Source: JALZVT01 sp964634815 (GTDB taxonomy: Bacteria > Pseudomonadota > Gammaproteobacteria > Pseudomonadales > Azotimanducaceae). Taken from it: a stretch of 64,000 bases of DNA. This document shows, piece by piece, positions 52,301-61,400 of this stretch (positions are counted from its first letter, which is position 1; the number at the start of each line of letters is the position of its first letter). The position numbers were made by a program, and so were the translations under genes. The DNA lies in contig CAZWMD010000011.1 in NCBI GenBank assembly GCA_964634815.1, positions 51,067 through 115,066 of the forward strand, written 5' to 3'. The notes under the pieces are model-generated. The model ran no database searches, was not told where the DNA came from, and saw only the letters and a list, made by a program, of their open reading frames with translations.

Positions 52301-53131
52301 ATGAGTCGCCATTCTGCTTCTGCTTCATCGAGTTCAACTGATCCGCTTGCCCGGAATGGTGGCGCTGATGCTGCTGTGGCCGAACGTCGGGCGCGGCTGT
52401 TGGCGGCTCTTGACGTGACGGTTTGGCAGCAGCGCTCTGAACCAGACGCTGCTTCTGCCGAAATTAGTCTGCATAACCCGGATATCCGTTCGACGTCATC
52501 CCGGGATGCCTCGTCACCCGCTGGCCCGGCCGCCGCGATGGCATTGCTGCAAGAGGCGCAGGCTGAGTCTGCCAGTCCGACGACCCGGCGTGATACTGGC
52601 CTGGCTCAACGCATCGAGAGCACTGCCGAGAGCGCTTCCGAAAAAACTGTGGCTGTGCCGTCAGACGTATCGAGTCACTCATCCAGCGCCGTAAGTCTGT
52701 GGTGTCTTGCCTCAGCGGGTGGGGTGCTCATTAGCCATGCCACGGGTCTTAGCGCCCAGGCCCAGCGATTGCTCAAGGATGTGTTGTTGGCCGCCACCAG
52801 AATCGATCCGGCAGCGCCTGCTAAAGAGCGCTTTAAGGCGCAGGCCTTGCGGTTTAACTGGCCACCTGCCGAGGGCGCTGCCGCACTTGGGGCTGCTGCA
52901 CTTGGGAAGGACGCATCAACGGAGCGGGCTCTGCGCGGCTTTCTGAACAGGCAGCTTAAGGACACGCCTAATGCCTTTGTGCTTTATACAACACCAGATA
53001 TCGGCAAGCTGCTCACTGGGGCGCAGCTCGATCTGGAGCCAGCGCGGCTGATTTCCATCGGCGGGCCGGATCTGCTGTTGGGAAATGGGGCGGCCAAGAG
53101 GGCCTTGTGGCAAACGCTGAACACACTCTGA
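52301..53131 (+). CDS. HolD-like protein (possible DNA polymerase III psi subunit)
   Basis: 276 residues, not clearly assignable by motif. Evidence for a psi-type protein: it directly precedes and overlaps rimI, the place of holD in enterics; residues 36-45 (ALDVTVWQQR) resemble the N-terminal chi-binding motif of HolD; and the C-terminus ends in a segment like AAKRALWQTLNTL, which recalls the HolD end. Against it: about twice the length of HolD, with Ser/Ala-rich, low-complexity sequence at residues 1-30 and 50-130. The middle (LWCLASAGGVLISHATGLSAQAQRLLKDVL) fits the sugar-nucleotide-like fold of psi. Confidence 0.5.
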   Translation: MSRHSASASSSSTDPLARNGGADAAVAERRARLLAALDVTVWQQRSEPDAASAEISLHNPDIRSTSSRDASSPAGPAAAMALLQEAQAESASPTTRRDTGLAQRIESTAESASEKTVAVPSDVSSHSSSAVSLWCLASAGGVLISHATGLSAQAQRLLKDVLLAATRIDPAAPAKERFKAQALRFNWPPAEGAAALGAAALGKDASTERALRGFLNRQLKDTPNAFVLYTTPDIGKLLTGAQLDLEPARLISIGGPDLLLGNGAAKRALWQTLNTL

Positions 53132-53610
53132 GTTTTCGGCCAGCGGTGCTTGCTGATCTGCCGGAGCTGGTCAAGAACGACACGCGTTCCTACGCCTTCC
53201 CCTGGACCGAGGGTGTATTTCGCGACTGCATTAACGGACCGCAAGATTGCTGGGTTGCCAGGAATCCGGCCGGCCTGGTTATTGGCCATGCTGTACTTAG
53301 TGTTGCGGTAAACGAAGCGCATCTGCTGAATCTGTGTGTGACCCGCGATCAGCAGGGTTTTGGGTTTGGTCGGCAGTTCATGCATTTTTTGCTGGGCGCA
53401 CTCAAAGAGAAAGGGGCGCAGGTGCTGTTTCTGGAGGTGCGGCCTTCCAATCGAATTGCCATCGCGCTGTATCAATCGATGGGATTTCGAGAAATTGGCG
53501 TCAGAAAGGACTACTATCCCGCGCCACTCGGTCGGGAAGATGCGCGAGTCTTCGCGCTGCAATTCCCTGGATCCGAAACAGAACCTTCAGAGCAAGAACA
53601 AACTGGGTGA
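53107..53610 (+). CDS. rimI: Ribosomal protein S18 N-acetyltransferase RimI
   Basis: GNAT acetyltransferase of 167 residues: LSFRPAVLADLPELVKNDTRSYAFPWTEGVFRDCI, acetyl-CoA-binding loop VTRDQQGFGFGRQFMHFLL, and LEVRPSNRIAIALYQSMGFREIGVRKDYYP, all RimI-type. It starts with GTG 25 bases before the stop of the HolD-like gene, so the two are translationally coupled. It ends seven bases before the prfC start. Confidence 0.9.
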   Translation: MANAEHTLSFRPAVLADLPELVKNDTRSYAFPWTEGVFRDCINGPQDCWVARNPAGLVIGHAVLSVAVNEAHLLNLCVTRDQQGFGFGRQFMHFLLGALKEKGAQVLFLEVRPSNRIAIALYQSMGFREIGVRKDYYPAPLGREDARVFALQFPGSETEPSEQEQTG

Positions 53611-53617
53611 GATCATC

Positions 53618-55195
53618 TTGGAACTGTCTGAACAGATTCGGCTGCGCCGGACCTTTGCCATCATCTCGCACCCGGATGCGGGCAAAACCACAATCACCGA
53701 AAAGCTCTTGCTGCATGGCAACGCGATTAAGCTAGCCGGTACCGTGAAGGGGCGCAAAGCGGATCGAATGGCCACCTCCGACTGGATGGCGATGGAGCAG
53801 CAGCGAGGTATTTCAGTGACTACCTCCGTAATGCAGTTCCCCTACAACAAACGCATTGTGAACTTGCTGGATACCCCGGGTCACGAGGATTTCTCGGAAG
53901 ATACCTATCGCACGCTGACCGCCGTCGACTCAGCCCTGATGGTGATCGATGGCTCCAAAGGCGTTGAGCAGCGCACGGTAAAGCTCATGGAAGTCTGTCG
54001 GCTGCGTGATACACCTATTCTTACTTTCATCAACAAGCTGGACAGGGAAGTGAGAGACCCCATCGAGGTTCTCGATGAAATAGAAGATATTTTGCAGATC
54101 CAGTGCGCGCCGATGAACTGGCCTATTGGCATGGGGCGTGAGTTTCGCGGTGTGTACGATATCTACAACGACCGAATAGTGTGTTACGAGCAAGGGCACG
54201 GCCACCATTTGCACGACTTCCCAATCATTGAGGGGCTCGAGAGTGAGGCGGCAAAGGCCTATCTGGATACGGACTACGAGCACTTTCTGGAAGAAATAGA
54301 GCTGGTTCGTGGTGCAAGCCACACCTATGACCAGGAGGATTTTCTGGGCGCCACACTGTCACCCGTGTTCTTTGGTACAGCGCTTGGCAATTTTGGCATC
54401 CAGCAAATGCTTGAGGCCTTTGTTGAGCAGGCGCCGGCACCAAACCCGCGCCCCACCTCAGAAGGCATCATTGAGCCTGACCACAGCAAATTTTCTGGTT
54501 TTGTTTTTAAGATCCAGGCCAACATGGATCCCCGGCATCGGGATCGCATCGCGTTTCTGCGGGTCTGCTCGGGCACTTACTCCCACGGCATGAAAATGCA
54601 TCACGTGCGAGAGGCCAAAAGTATCAAGATATCTGATGCGGTCACCTTCATGGCGGGTGATCGCTCCCAGGTCCAGACGGCCTACCCCGGCGATATCATT
54701 GGCATGCATAACCATGGCTCAATTCAAATCGGCGATACCTTTACCGAAGGCAGCAAATTTCGTTTCTCTGGGATCCCCAATTTTGCGCCCGAGATGTTTC
54801 GCCAGGTCAGGCCAAAAGATCCTTTAAAAAGCAAACAGTTAGAGAAGGGTCTTGTTCAGCTTTCTGAAGAAGGGGCCAGCCAAGTGTTTCGACCCCTTGC
54901 GAATAATCGGCTGATCGTCGGGGCAGTGGGATCGCTGCAGTTTGATCTGGTCGCGTTTCGATTACAGGACGAATACCGGGCCGATTGTCTCTACGAGCCA
55001 GTCAGCCTGTTCTCGGCCCGCTGGGTGTTTTGTGACGATGAGAAAATGCTGGCCGAATTCCGTCGCAAAAACGAAGACCATTTGGCGTTGGATGGCGGTG
55101 GTCACTTAACCTATCTCGCCCCGACGCGTGCAAATCTGTCACTGGTGCAAGAACGCTATCCAGACGTTGAGTTTGCGGCAACACGCGAGCACTGA
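53618..55195 (+). CDS. prfC: Peptide chain release factor 3
   Basis: GTPase that recycles RF1 and RF2 from the ribosome. 525 residues, close to E. coli RF3. G1 SHPDAGKTTITEKLLLHG, switch II LLDTPGHEDFSEDTYRTLTAVD, G4 TFINKLD. The true start is TTG at 53618, giving (M)ELSEQIRLRRTFAIIS; the open frame reaches back to 53360 inside rimI, but that portion is read through rimI in another frame and is not RF3-like. GGGTGAG upstream can serve as ribosome binding site. Confidence 0.95.
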   Translation: MELSEQIRLRRTFAIISHPDAGKTTITEKLLLHGNAIKLAGTVKGRKADRMATSDWMAMEQQRGISVTTSVMQFPYNKRIVNLLDTPGHEDFSEDTYRTLTAVDSALMVIDGSKGVEQRTVKLMEVCRLRDTPILTFINKLDREVRDPIEVLDEIEDILQIQCAPMNWPIGMGREFRGVYDIYNDRIVCYEQGHGHHLHDFPIIEGLESEAAKAYLDTDYEHFLEEIELVRGASHTYDQEDFLGATLSPVFFGTALGNFGIQQMLEAFVEQAPAPNPRPTSEGIIEPDHSKFSGFVFKIQANMDPRHRDRIAFLRVCSGTYSHGMKMHHVREAKSIKISDAVTFMAGDRSQVQTAYPGDIIGMHNHGSIQIGDTFTEGSKFRFSGIPNFAPEMFRQVRPKDPLKSKQLEKGLVQLSEEGASQVFRPLANNRLIVGAVGSLQFDLVAFRLQDEYRADCLYEPVSLFSARWVFCDDEKMLAEFRRKNEDHLALDGGGHLTYLAPTRANLSLVQERYPDVEFAATREH

Positions 55196-55241
55196 GCACC
55201 GACGGATCTGGTTGGCCGTCAGTTGCACCATCAGGTTTACG

Positions 55242-57095
55242 TCAAACCATATCGGTGTAGGGGTTTTCGATATCCAGTGACACCTGATTAGGGAACCCGG
55301 GAATCTGAATGCTATTGGGAGTGAGTTCAAGCTCCTCACCCTGAATCACACCTTTGCCAAACTGGTAGATGGGTGAGACGCCCTCATCAATCATGAGATT
55401 GTCGTAGTTGGATGCGACCTCGGTTACCGAGTCGCAGCGGCTCCGGTGAGCGGCCATAACCTTGGCGCCATGGCGTTTAGTGAGCATGCGCTCGGTGACC
55501 GTGGGCGACAGTATGGCGCCGGTGGCATTGTTGCCGCCAAAGCCTTTGGAATTCAGTAACACGCTGTCGTAGTCGGTTGGATTTATTTTGCGGTGCGCAA
55601 TCGGGAAATCCAGATTGGATTTGTGCACGTCTTCGGCGATGTCATCGATGCTGGTGATGCCAGGAATAATGCCGTCGTTCCAGGCGCCCAGAGCGGCCGC
55701 CAACTGATCACCTCCAGCGGGTGCGATGGTGTGGCCGAGATAGGCCTTCACGGCGCCAACAATCCAGCCCTGAATGCCAAAGGTCTTTGCCAGCTCATTG
55801 AGAATGTGGGATTCGGTTACCCGATTCTGTGGGGTGCCGGTGCCATGCGCCTGCACATAGGTGCGTTCGCGCAGGGCCTTTTCACCAAGGATGCTGCGGA
55901 CTGACGCCATGGCTTTAGCCATGGTGAGGTAGTTGCCGATGCCCGGCCCCGGGATAGACTTTTTGTAACCGTCAGCGTTGACAAAGACGTCGGCCACGCT
56001 GCCATGGATTTGAGCGCCCATCTCGATGGCAAGCTCGTCGTCCATAAGTACAAAATAGTTAGACGCCTCCGCCAGGGTAAACCCGCAGTTCTCAGCAAAA
56101 GGACGGCAGGCACGCCGATGGTCCGGCGTATCGCTGTCGTCCAGCGCCATCAAGGCCTCATCTTCGGCCAGGGCACCCATAGTGCGATAGCCCTCAATGA
56201 CGTTCGGCAGGATAGGGGCCTCTGCGTTGCCGACAATCACGATGCGGCGCTTGCCCTCACGAATCTCGTCGGCACCCTGTTTCAGGTTATACAGGAAGGT
56301 GGCACAAGCGCCGATGATGCCTGCTGCGCCGCCAACACTGCCCAGGACGTAGGCATTGATGAAATCGGTACACATTTCTGGCAGACCCAGAGCGATCTGT
56401 TTTGACGTGACGCGTTTCCCCATGAGTTCCGCGTGCATCAGGCCGCCATAGCTGTTGTCGTCCATCTGGCCCATGGCTGAACCTGAATACACCGCAATCT
56501 CGTCCGGGCGTACAGCCCCTTTAAGTTGCTCGATGGTGAAACCCGTGGCGTTGATCGCATCGGATGCGCCATAGACAGTGAGTTGCAGGCCGCGCGGGTG
56601 GTTACGCGATTGGTAGAGCTTGTCCGGGGCAAACCCGCTAGGCAGTTGACCAGCGCTCATTACCCTGGAAACCCTGGAATCAGGAAGCAAGGCGTTCAGG
56701 CTCTCGGTAACGGTGACTTCAATATTCTTATCGTCGATGCCGCGGACCTGCCAGTTTGGCGGCAGCTGTTCCGGCAATTGGCGCCGGGTGATCACAAACT
56801 TGAGTTCATCGGCTTGCAGCTTGGCGGCGCGCTGCCAGGGGATGGCGCGAGGATCAAAGCTCTCTATTCGCCGGAGCAAGGTGTGGTCCAGCATGTATTG
56901 GCGCAGCTCAGGGTCTTTGCTGGCCTCAGGATTGTCGTTGCTGAGCCCCATCACCTGCGCAAGGCTGGCAAAGGTTCTATCCTTGCGTGACTCGTCCAGC
57001 GCATCTAAGACCAGGCGACGGTACGCATGGTGGAAGCTGACTCTTCCGGCGGGGTTGATCCCACCGTAACCGACAATGACAGGGAGTCTCGACAA
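55242..57095 (-). CDS. fabY: FabY-type beta-ketoacyl-ACP synthase
   Basis: 617-residue condensing enzyme of the long FabY group, which in Pseudomonas aeruginosa starts fatty acid synthesis by joining acetyl-CoA and malonyl-ACP in place of FabH. The catalytic triad is complete: C264 (IIGACATFLYN), H417 (VQAHGTGTPQ) and H455 (VKAYLGHTIAPAGGDQ, with K450). An N-terminal domain of about 170 residues beyond the thiolase core is typical of this group. The start is TTG, eight bases after AGGA. The N-terminus (M)SRLPVIVGYGGINPAGR fits the family. Confidence 0.88.
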   Translation of the reverse strand: MSRLPVIVGYGGINPAGRVSFHHAYRRLVLDALDESRKDRTFASLAQVMGLSNDNPEASKDPELRQYMLDHTLLRRIESFDPRAIPWQRAAKLQADELKFVITRRQLPEQLPPNWQVRGIDDKNIEVTVTESLNALLPDSRVSRVMSAGQLPSGFAPDKLYQSRNHPRGLQLTVYGASDAINATGFTIEQLKGAVRPDEIAVYSGSAMGQMDDNSYGGLMHAELMGKRVTSKQIALGLPEMCTDFINAYVLGSVGGAAGIIGACATFLYNLKQGADEIREGKRRIVIVGNAEAPILPNVIEGYRTMGALAEDEALMALDDSDTPDHRRACRPFAENCGFTLAEASNYFVLMDDELAIEMGAQIHGSVADVFVNADGYKKSIPGPGIGNYLTMAKAMASVRSILGEKALRERTYVQAHGTGTPQNRVTESHILNELAKTFGIQGWIVGAVKAYLGHTIAPAGGDQLAAALGAWNDGIIPGITSIDDIAEDVHKSNLDFPIAHRKINPTDYDSVLLNSKGFGGNNATGAILSPTVTERMLTKRHGAKVMAAHRSRCDSVTEVASNYDNLMIDEGVSPIYQFGKGVIQGEELELTPNSIQIPGFPNQVSLDIENPYTDMV

Positions 57096-57231
57096 TGGAA
57101 TGATCCTATGGTGGCTTTACCGGGATGGAGTGAACGCTAACCTTGGTCCGAGGACTTTTGTTTCCAGGCGGAAGGAATTCTATGGAAGCCGGCAATAAGT
57201 ATCTACTCACCTGCAGGACAAAAAATGCAGC

Positions 57232-57274
57232 AAAACACCTGAGACCGCCGCTGGGGTAAACTGAGGTGTTTTTT
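57232..57274 (+). promoter_or_regulatory. Hairpin with U-run upstream of MaoC-like gene
   Basis: AAAACACCT (57232-57240) pairs with AGGTGTTTT (57264-57272), extended inside by AG/CT, with a loop of about 17 bases, followed by a six-T run (57269-57274). No plus-strand gene ends nearby, so it is either an attenuator in the leader of the MaoC-like gene or a fortuitous structure. A 12-bp palindrome TTTAACGTTAAA lies just beyond, at 57287-57298. Confidence 0.35.
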
Positions 57275-57316
57275 CCCAGCAATAACTTTAACGTTAAATA
57301 ATCGGAGTAACTCAAC

Positions 57317-57799
57317 ATGTCAGAGAATGCACAGAAAGCCCTGGAAATCTATCAGTCCCAAATAGGCAATTCTGATGGCACCGGCGAATGGATGACCGTT
57401 GAGCAGGATCGTATCAACGCGTTTGCAGACGCAACCCTTGATCATCAGTTCATCCACATTGATCCGGTGAAATCTGCGGAGCTTTCGCCTTACAAGGTGA
57501 CGATTGCGCACGGCTTCCTGACCTTATCGCTGGTGGTTCATCTCGGTGGCAGTGTTCCTGCGGCGAACCCTGCAGCCTTTGAGGGAATGATCATGGGTGT
57601 GAACTATGGGCTGGATAAGGTGCGATTTCCCTCTCCCGTGCCCGTAGATTCAAAGATTCGAGCCGAGCGCACGCTATTAGGGGTGGAAATGAAAGCGCCT
57701 AACACGTTGCAGCTCAAGCAACAGATCACGGTGCAGATAGATGGCCAGGAAAAGCCCGCGTGCGTTGCCGAAATGCTGTTGCGTCAGATCTACAGCTGA
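57317..57799 (+). CDS. MaoC-like hot-dog dehydratase
   Basis: 160-residue protein of the R-specific enoyl-CoA hydratase/NodN-like group. The hydratase motif with catalytic Asp and His is ADATLDHQFIHID, followed by the helix region TIAHGFLTLSLVVHLGG and GLDKVRFPSPVPVDSKIRAE. It likely hydrates or dehydrates a 3-hydroxyacyl thioester. It is divergent from fabY, suggesting a part in lipid or polyhydroxyalkanoate metabolism (inference). The start follows CGGAG. Convergent with moaB. Confidence 0.88.
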   Translation: MSENAQKALEIYQSQIGNSDGTGEWMTVEQDRINAFADATLDHQFIHIDPVKSAELSPYKVTIAHGFLTLSLVVHLGGSVPAANPAAFEGMIMGVNYGLDKVRFPSPVPVDSKIRAERTLLGVEMKAPNTLQLKQQITVQIDGQEKPACVAEMLLRQIYS

Positions 57800-57826
57800 T
57801 TTGCAGCTGGTCTTCTTCTGAGGAGA

Positions 57827-58336
57827 CTAGCGCTCGGCAAACCGGGGTATCAGCTCGGCGAAGTTACAGGGCCGAAAACTGACATCGAGCTGATTGCGCA
57901 AAATGCGCTCCCAACCGGTCTTGCAGGCCCCGCTTGAGCCGGGCAACACAAAGATCAGAGTGCCATTGGCCAGGCCACCGATGGCCCTCGACTGGATCGT
58001 CGAGCTGCCGATCTCTTCATAGCTCAGCGATCGAAAGAGTTCTCCAAACCCCTCTATGGTCTTATCAAACAGGGGGGCGAGGGACTCCGGGGTGCTGTCA
58101 CGGCCCGTAAAGCCGGTGCCGCCGGTCGTAATAATGGCCTGAACCTCGGAATCAGCGATCCAGGCGGACACCGCTGCGCGCAAGGCGTATTTGTCATCCT
58201 TTACGATTGAGCGATCGTAGAGCGCATGGCCGGCCTGCTGTAGCGCCTCACACAGATAGTCGCCTGACGTGTCATCCGCCTGGGTGCGGGTGTCAGAAAC
58301 CGTCAAAACGCAAATATTCAGGCGGCTCAGGTCCAT
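57827..58336 (-). CDS. moaB: Molybdenum cofactor biosynthesis protein MoaB
   Basis: 169-residue molybdopterin-binding protein of the MoaB/MogA family: ICVLTVSDTRTQADDTSGDYL, ITTGGTGFTGRDSTPES, and FVLPGSSGACKTGWERIL. The family adenylates molybdopterin or helps insert molybdenum; MoaB of E. coli has uncertain activity. It is alone here, without other moa genes, and could supply cofactor to MsrP. Divergent from the carboxylase gene. Confidence 0.92.
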   Translation of the reverse strand: MDLSRLNICVLTVSDTRTQADDTSGDYLCEALQQAGHALYDRSIVKDDKYALRAAVSAWIADSEVQAIITTGGTGFTGRDSTPESLAPLFDKTIEGFGELFRSLSYEEIGSSTIQSRAIGGLANGTLIFVLPGSSGACKTGWERILRNQLDVSFRPCNFAELIPRFAER

Positions 58337-58393
58337 AGCGGGTATTCCTCTTGGTGCTGCGGCGAAACGGTCGCAATCAAGTGTTTATAGCGA

Positions 58394-58421
58394 TTGCGAT
58401 ATGGCAGATAAATGGCATAGA
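58394..58421 (+). promoter_or_regulatory. Possible promoter of fused carboxylase gene
   Basis: TTGCGA (58394-58399), a 16-bp spacer and CATAGA (58416-58421). Match to consensus is moderate; it lies in the gap between divergent moaB and the carboxylase start at 58456. Confidence 0.3.
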
Positions 58422-58455
58422 GTACGGCAATTCTACACCGCTCTTTTGGAGAAAC

Positions 58456-61400
58456 GTGGACAAGCAGCGTCCCGAAGGCGATCACCTGTATCTGATCGCA
58501 GAGAACCTCGCGCAGGACTTCTCATTGTTCCCCGCCGCCGACTCGGAAGCGCCTCTGCGTGGTGTCCTGTCGGTTTCCGAAGTTCTGCGTTACCGGCAAT
58601 ATTTGGCCGACCTGGAGGTCGACGAATATATAGAGGCGGTCGTTGCGCCTGCCGAAGACCCTAAACGCTCTTCTGCCCCAACGGCGATTCGCCAGCTCGG
58701 CAAGGTCATCTCTGAGAATTCTGACGGTCCCTACTTTGACGCCGTGATCGAAATAGATTTTGGTGAAGGCGTTTGGCGCCAGGTGGCTTTTGTGGCCCAG
58801 GATCGATCGGTGGCCAACGGCAGCTGGATGCCTGAACACCACAGCGCAGCCGCCAATTTCATTGGTCGTTCGTCAATCCGTAATCTGCCCATTGTGAGTT
58901 TCATGGATACGCCCGGGGCTGATCCTTATGAGGTGGCAAACCGTAACAATCAGGCGCATTCGATTTCCCGGCTGATTGTTGAGATGAGCAACGTTGGGGT
59001 TCCTAACGTTGGCATTATCTATGGACTGGGGTACTCAGGTGGTGCCATTCCGCTTGCGGCGTCCAATATGATCCTGTCGGTACGCGATGGTGTCTTCTCG
59101 ACGATTCAGCCCGTCAGCCTTGCCAGTATTGCGCGACGCATGAACCTGAGCTGGCAGGAGTGTGCCAAATACGTTGGCTTGTCGGCCCAGGAGCTCTTTG
59201 AACAGGGCAATATCGACGGGGTCATTGATTACGCGCCAGGCGACTCGGATGAGCAGATAGAGAATCTGCGAATAGCGATAGTCGACGCCATATTGTCCGC
59301 CGAACAACGCGCCAAAGACTTTGTTGCAGAAAATCCCTACATACTCGATCACTACCGATCCAGTCTGAATCGCTACCTGTCGCCCAGTGATGACCTTAAG
59401 CGATTTCAGGACAACGCGGCGTTGCGGCTGACTCGAGCTCCCACCGAATACCTGAATGTGTTTGGCATTGCCTATCGCTACCTGCGGTATCTGCGGGTCC
59501 GTCAGCGCATTAAAGCGACCACTACCGCCCAGTATGGCCGGCTATCTGAACAGGAACTCCCCAAAGGGCAGTTGGTGGAACGGGCGGAGCTGGAACGCCG
59601 TCAGACGTTCCTGCGCTGGCTGCAAGACCCGGACAAGATTCGTTACGACGACGCTCTGGCGAAGAGTTGGAAAAACTATCGCGAAAAGCGCCAGGCGATG
59701 GGCGACGATCGCAGCCGTTTTGCGCAGATCATCTTTGGTGAGCCCCGGCAGAACTATGAAGATGCGCGAGCCAACCTGCTCTCGACCTTTGGCACCTTCC
59801 TGTATAACCGCTGGAAGGGTGAGGCTGCGAGCAACTTCTCAAACCTCAAGGAATACTTGCAGGGTCATGAAGATACCCGGCAATTGCTGCGCGTTGATGA
59901 TTTAGCTGACGCTGAGCAACTGGTTGAGGACTTGCAGTCACACCCGGAGTTGGTCAGCGTGGTGCGTGAGCGCAGCAGTTACGAAGGTAAGAAGCTGCTC
60001 GATAGTGTTGGCGAGCGATCACCAGCAGTGTTGCGCTCTCTGATCACCAGCGAACTCAATCTGGCGCTTACTGGTGGTGCATTGCCGGAATCCGAACTGA
60101 AGATTCCTGAGGGTGGTGCTTCAGCGGTGCGCGAACTGCGCAGCCAGGGTGCCTCAGAAATCGCGGTTAACCGGGCAATTATCGATGCCTACTTCCCGCA
60201 GGCGTTTGAATCGCGCACGGACTTTGTTGGTGAGGGGGCGGACGATAGCGCGGAAGCGACGGTGCTGGATATTCTGCTGGCAGATGATTTACGCGACGAC
60301 TTTGTCCGCGAGTGCGAGAACTTGCTACTTTTTGACGGTGTGTTCAATGGCACCATCGAACGGCTTGATACGATTGCCAAGGAAGCAGGCGACACCCAGG
60401 CGCTAGATAAAGATACGGTGGCAAACCTGCTTGGCGATTCACTGGACACTGCGATGCGCTCGTTGGGCACTCCGGCAAGCGGAGAATCTGGTGAAAAGAC
60501 CAAGCTGCAATTGCAGTTTGTTGACTGGTACCTGCGGGCGTCAAATTTACCCAAGGCCAGTGCCTTTTTCCGCGCGGTCGAAGAATGGAAGAAAGTCTCC
60601 TTTCCAGAGCTGTCGGATACGCTATTTACGGTGGTGACCTTCTATTTCGAGAATCTGTTGGGGTCTTATCTGCTATCGGAACGTCCGGATGGCAAAAAGT
60701 ATGATCCGCGCATCTCTCCGAGGAACATTGGCCGGAAGAAAGATTTCTGGAACCGGCTCGATATTGCCTATCGCGATCTGCTGATTCAAAACCTGCTAAA
60801 TGGCTATAAGCGCAGCCACCCCATTCGCTATCAAGACATTATCGAAGAGTATTTTGCTGATTTTGAAGAGCGTGATAACGATCTGATTTCATCAGACCCC
60901 CGTAGTTTTCCAGGGTTCCGGTTGTCGATTGAGGCGGCCATCGATAAAGGCTTGCCACCTTGCGGTATTGTTACCGGGGTGGGCAGGTTCAAAACCGAGG
61001 ACCGTGGCACGATTACTGCGGGCGTGGTGGTTTCGAACGTGCAGTTTCAGGCCGGTGCGTTTGATATGGCGAGCGCGGAGAAATTCTGTTCGCTGCTTGT
61101 TGAGTGTGCCCAGCAACACCTGCCGGTAATCTGCTTTGTTTCTTCTGGTGGCATGCAAACCAAAGAAGGTGCGGGTGCGTTGTTCTCAATGGCGGCGGTA
61201 AACGACCGCATCACCCGCTTTGTTCGTGATCACGATTTGCCCGTTATTGTGTTTGGCTTTGGAGATTGCACCGGGGGCGCGCAGGCGAGTTTTGTCACCC
61301 ATCCGCTGGCTCAAACCTACTACTTCTCCGGCACCAACATGCCGTTTGCTGGCCAGATTGTGGTCACTCAAAACTTGCCATCGACCTCAACGCTGTCTAA

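Noticed and set aside
53360..53617. Upstream extension of the prfC frame inside rimI
   Set aside because: The added 86 residues are Cys/Arg-rich, are read out of phase with clear rimI coding sequence, and have no counterpart in RF3.
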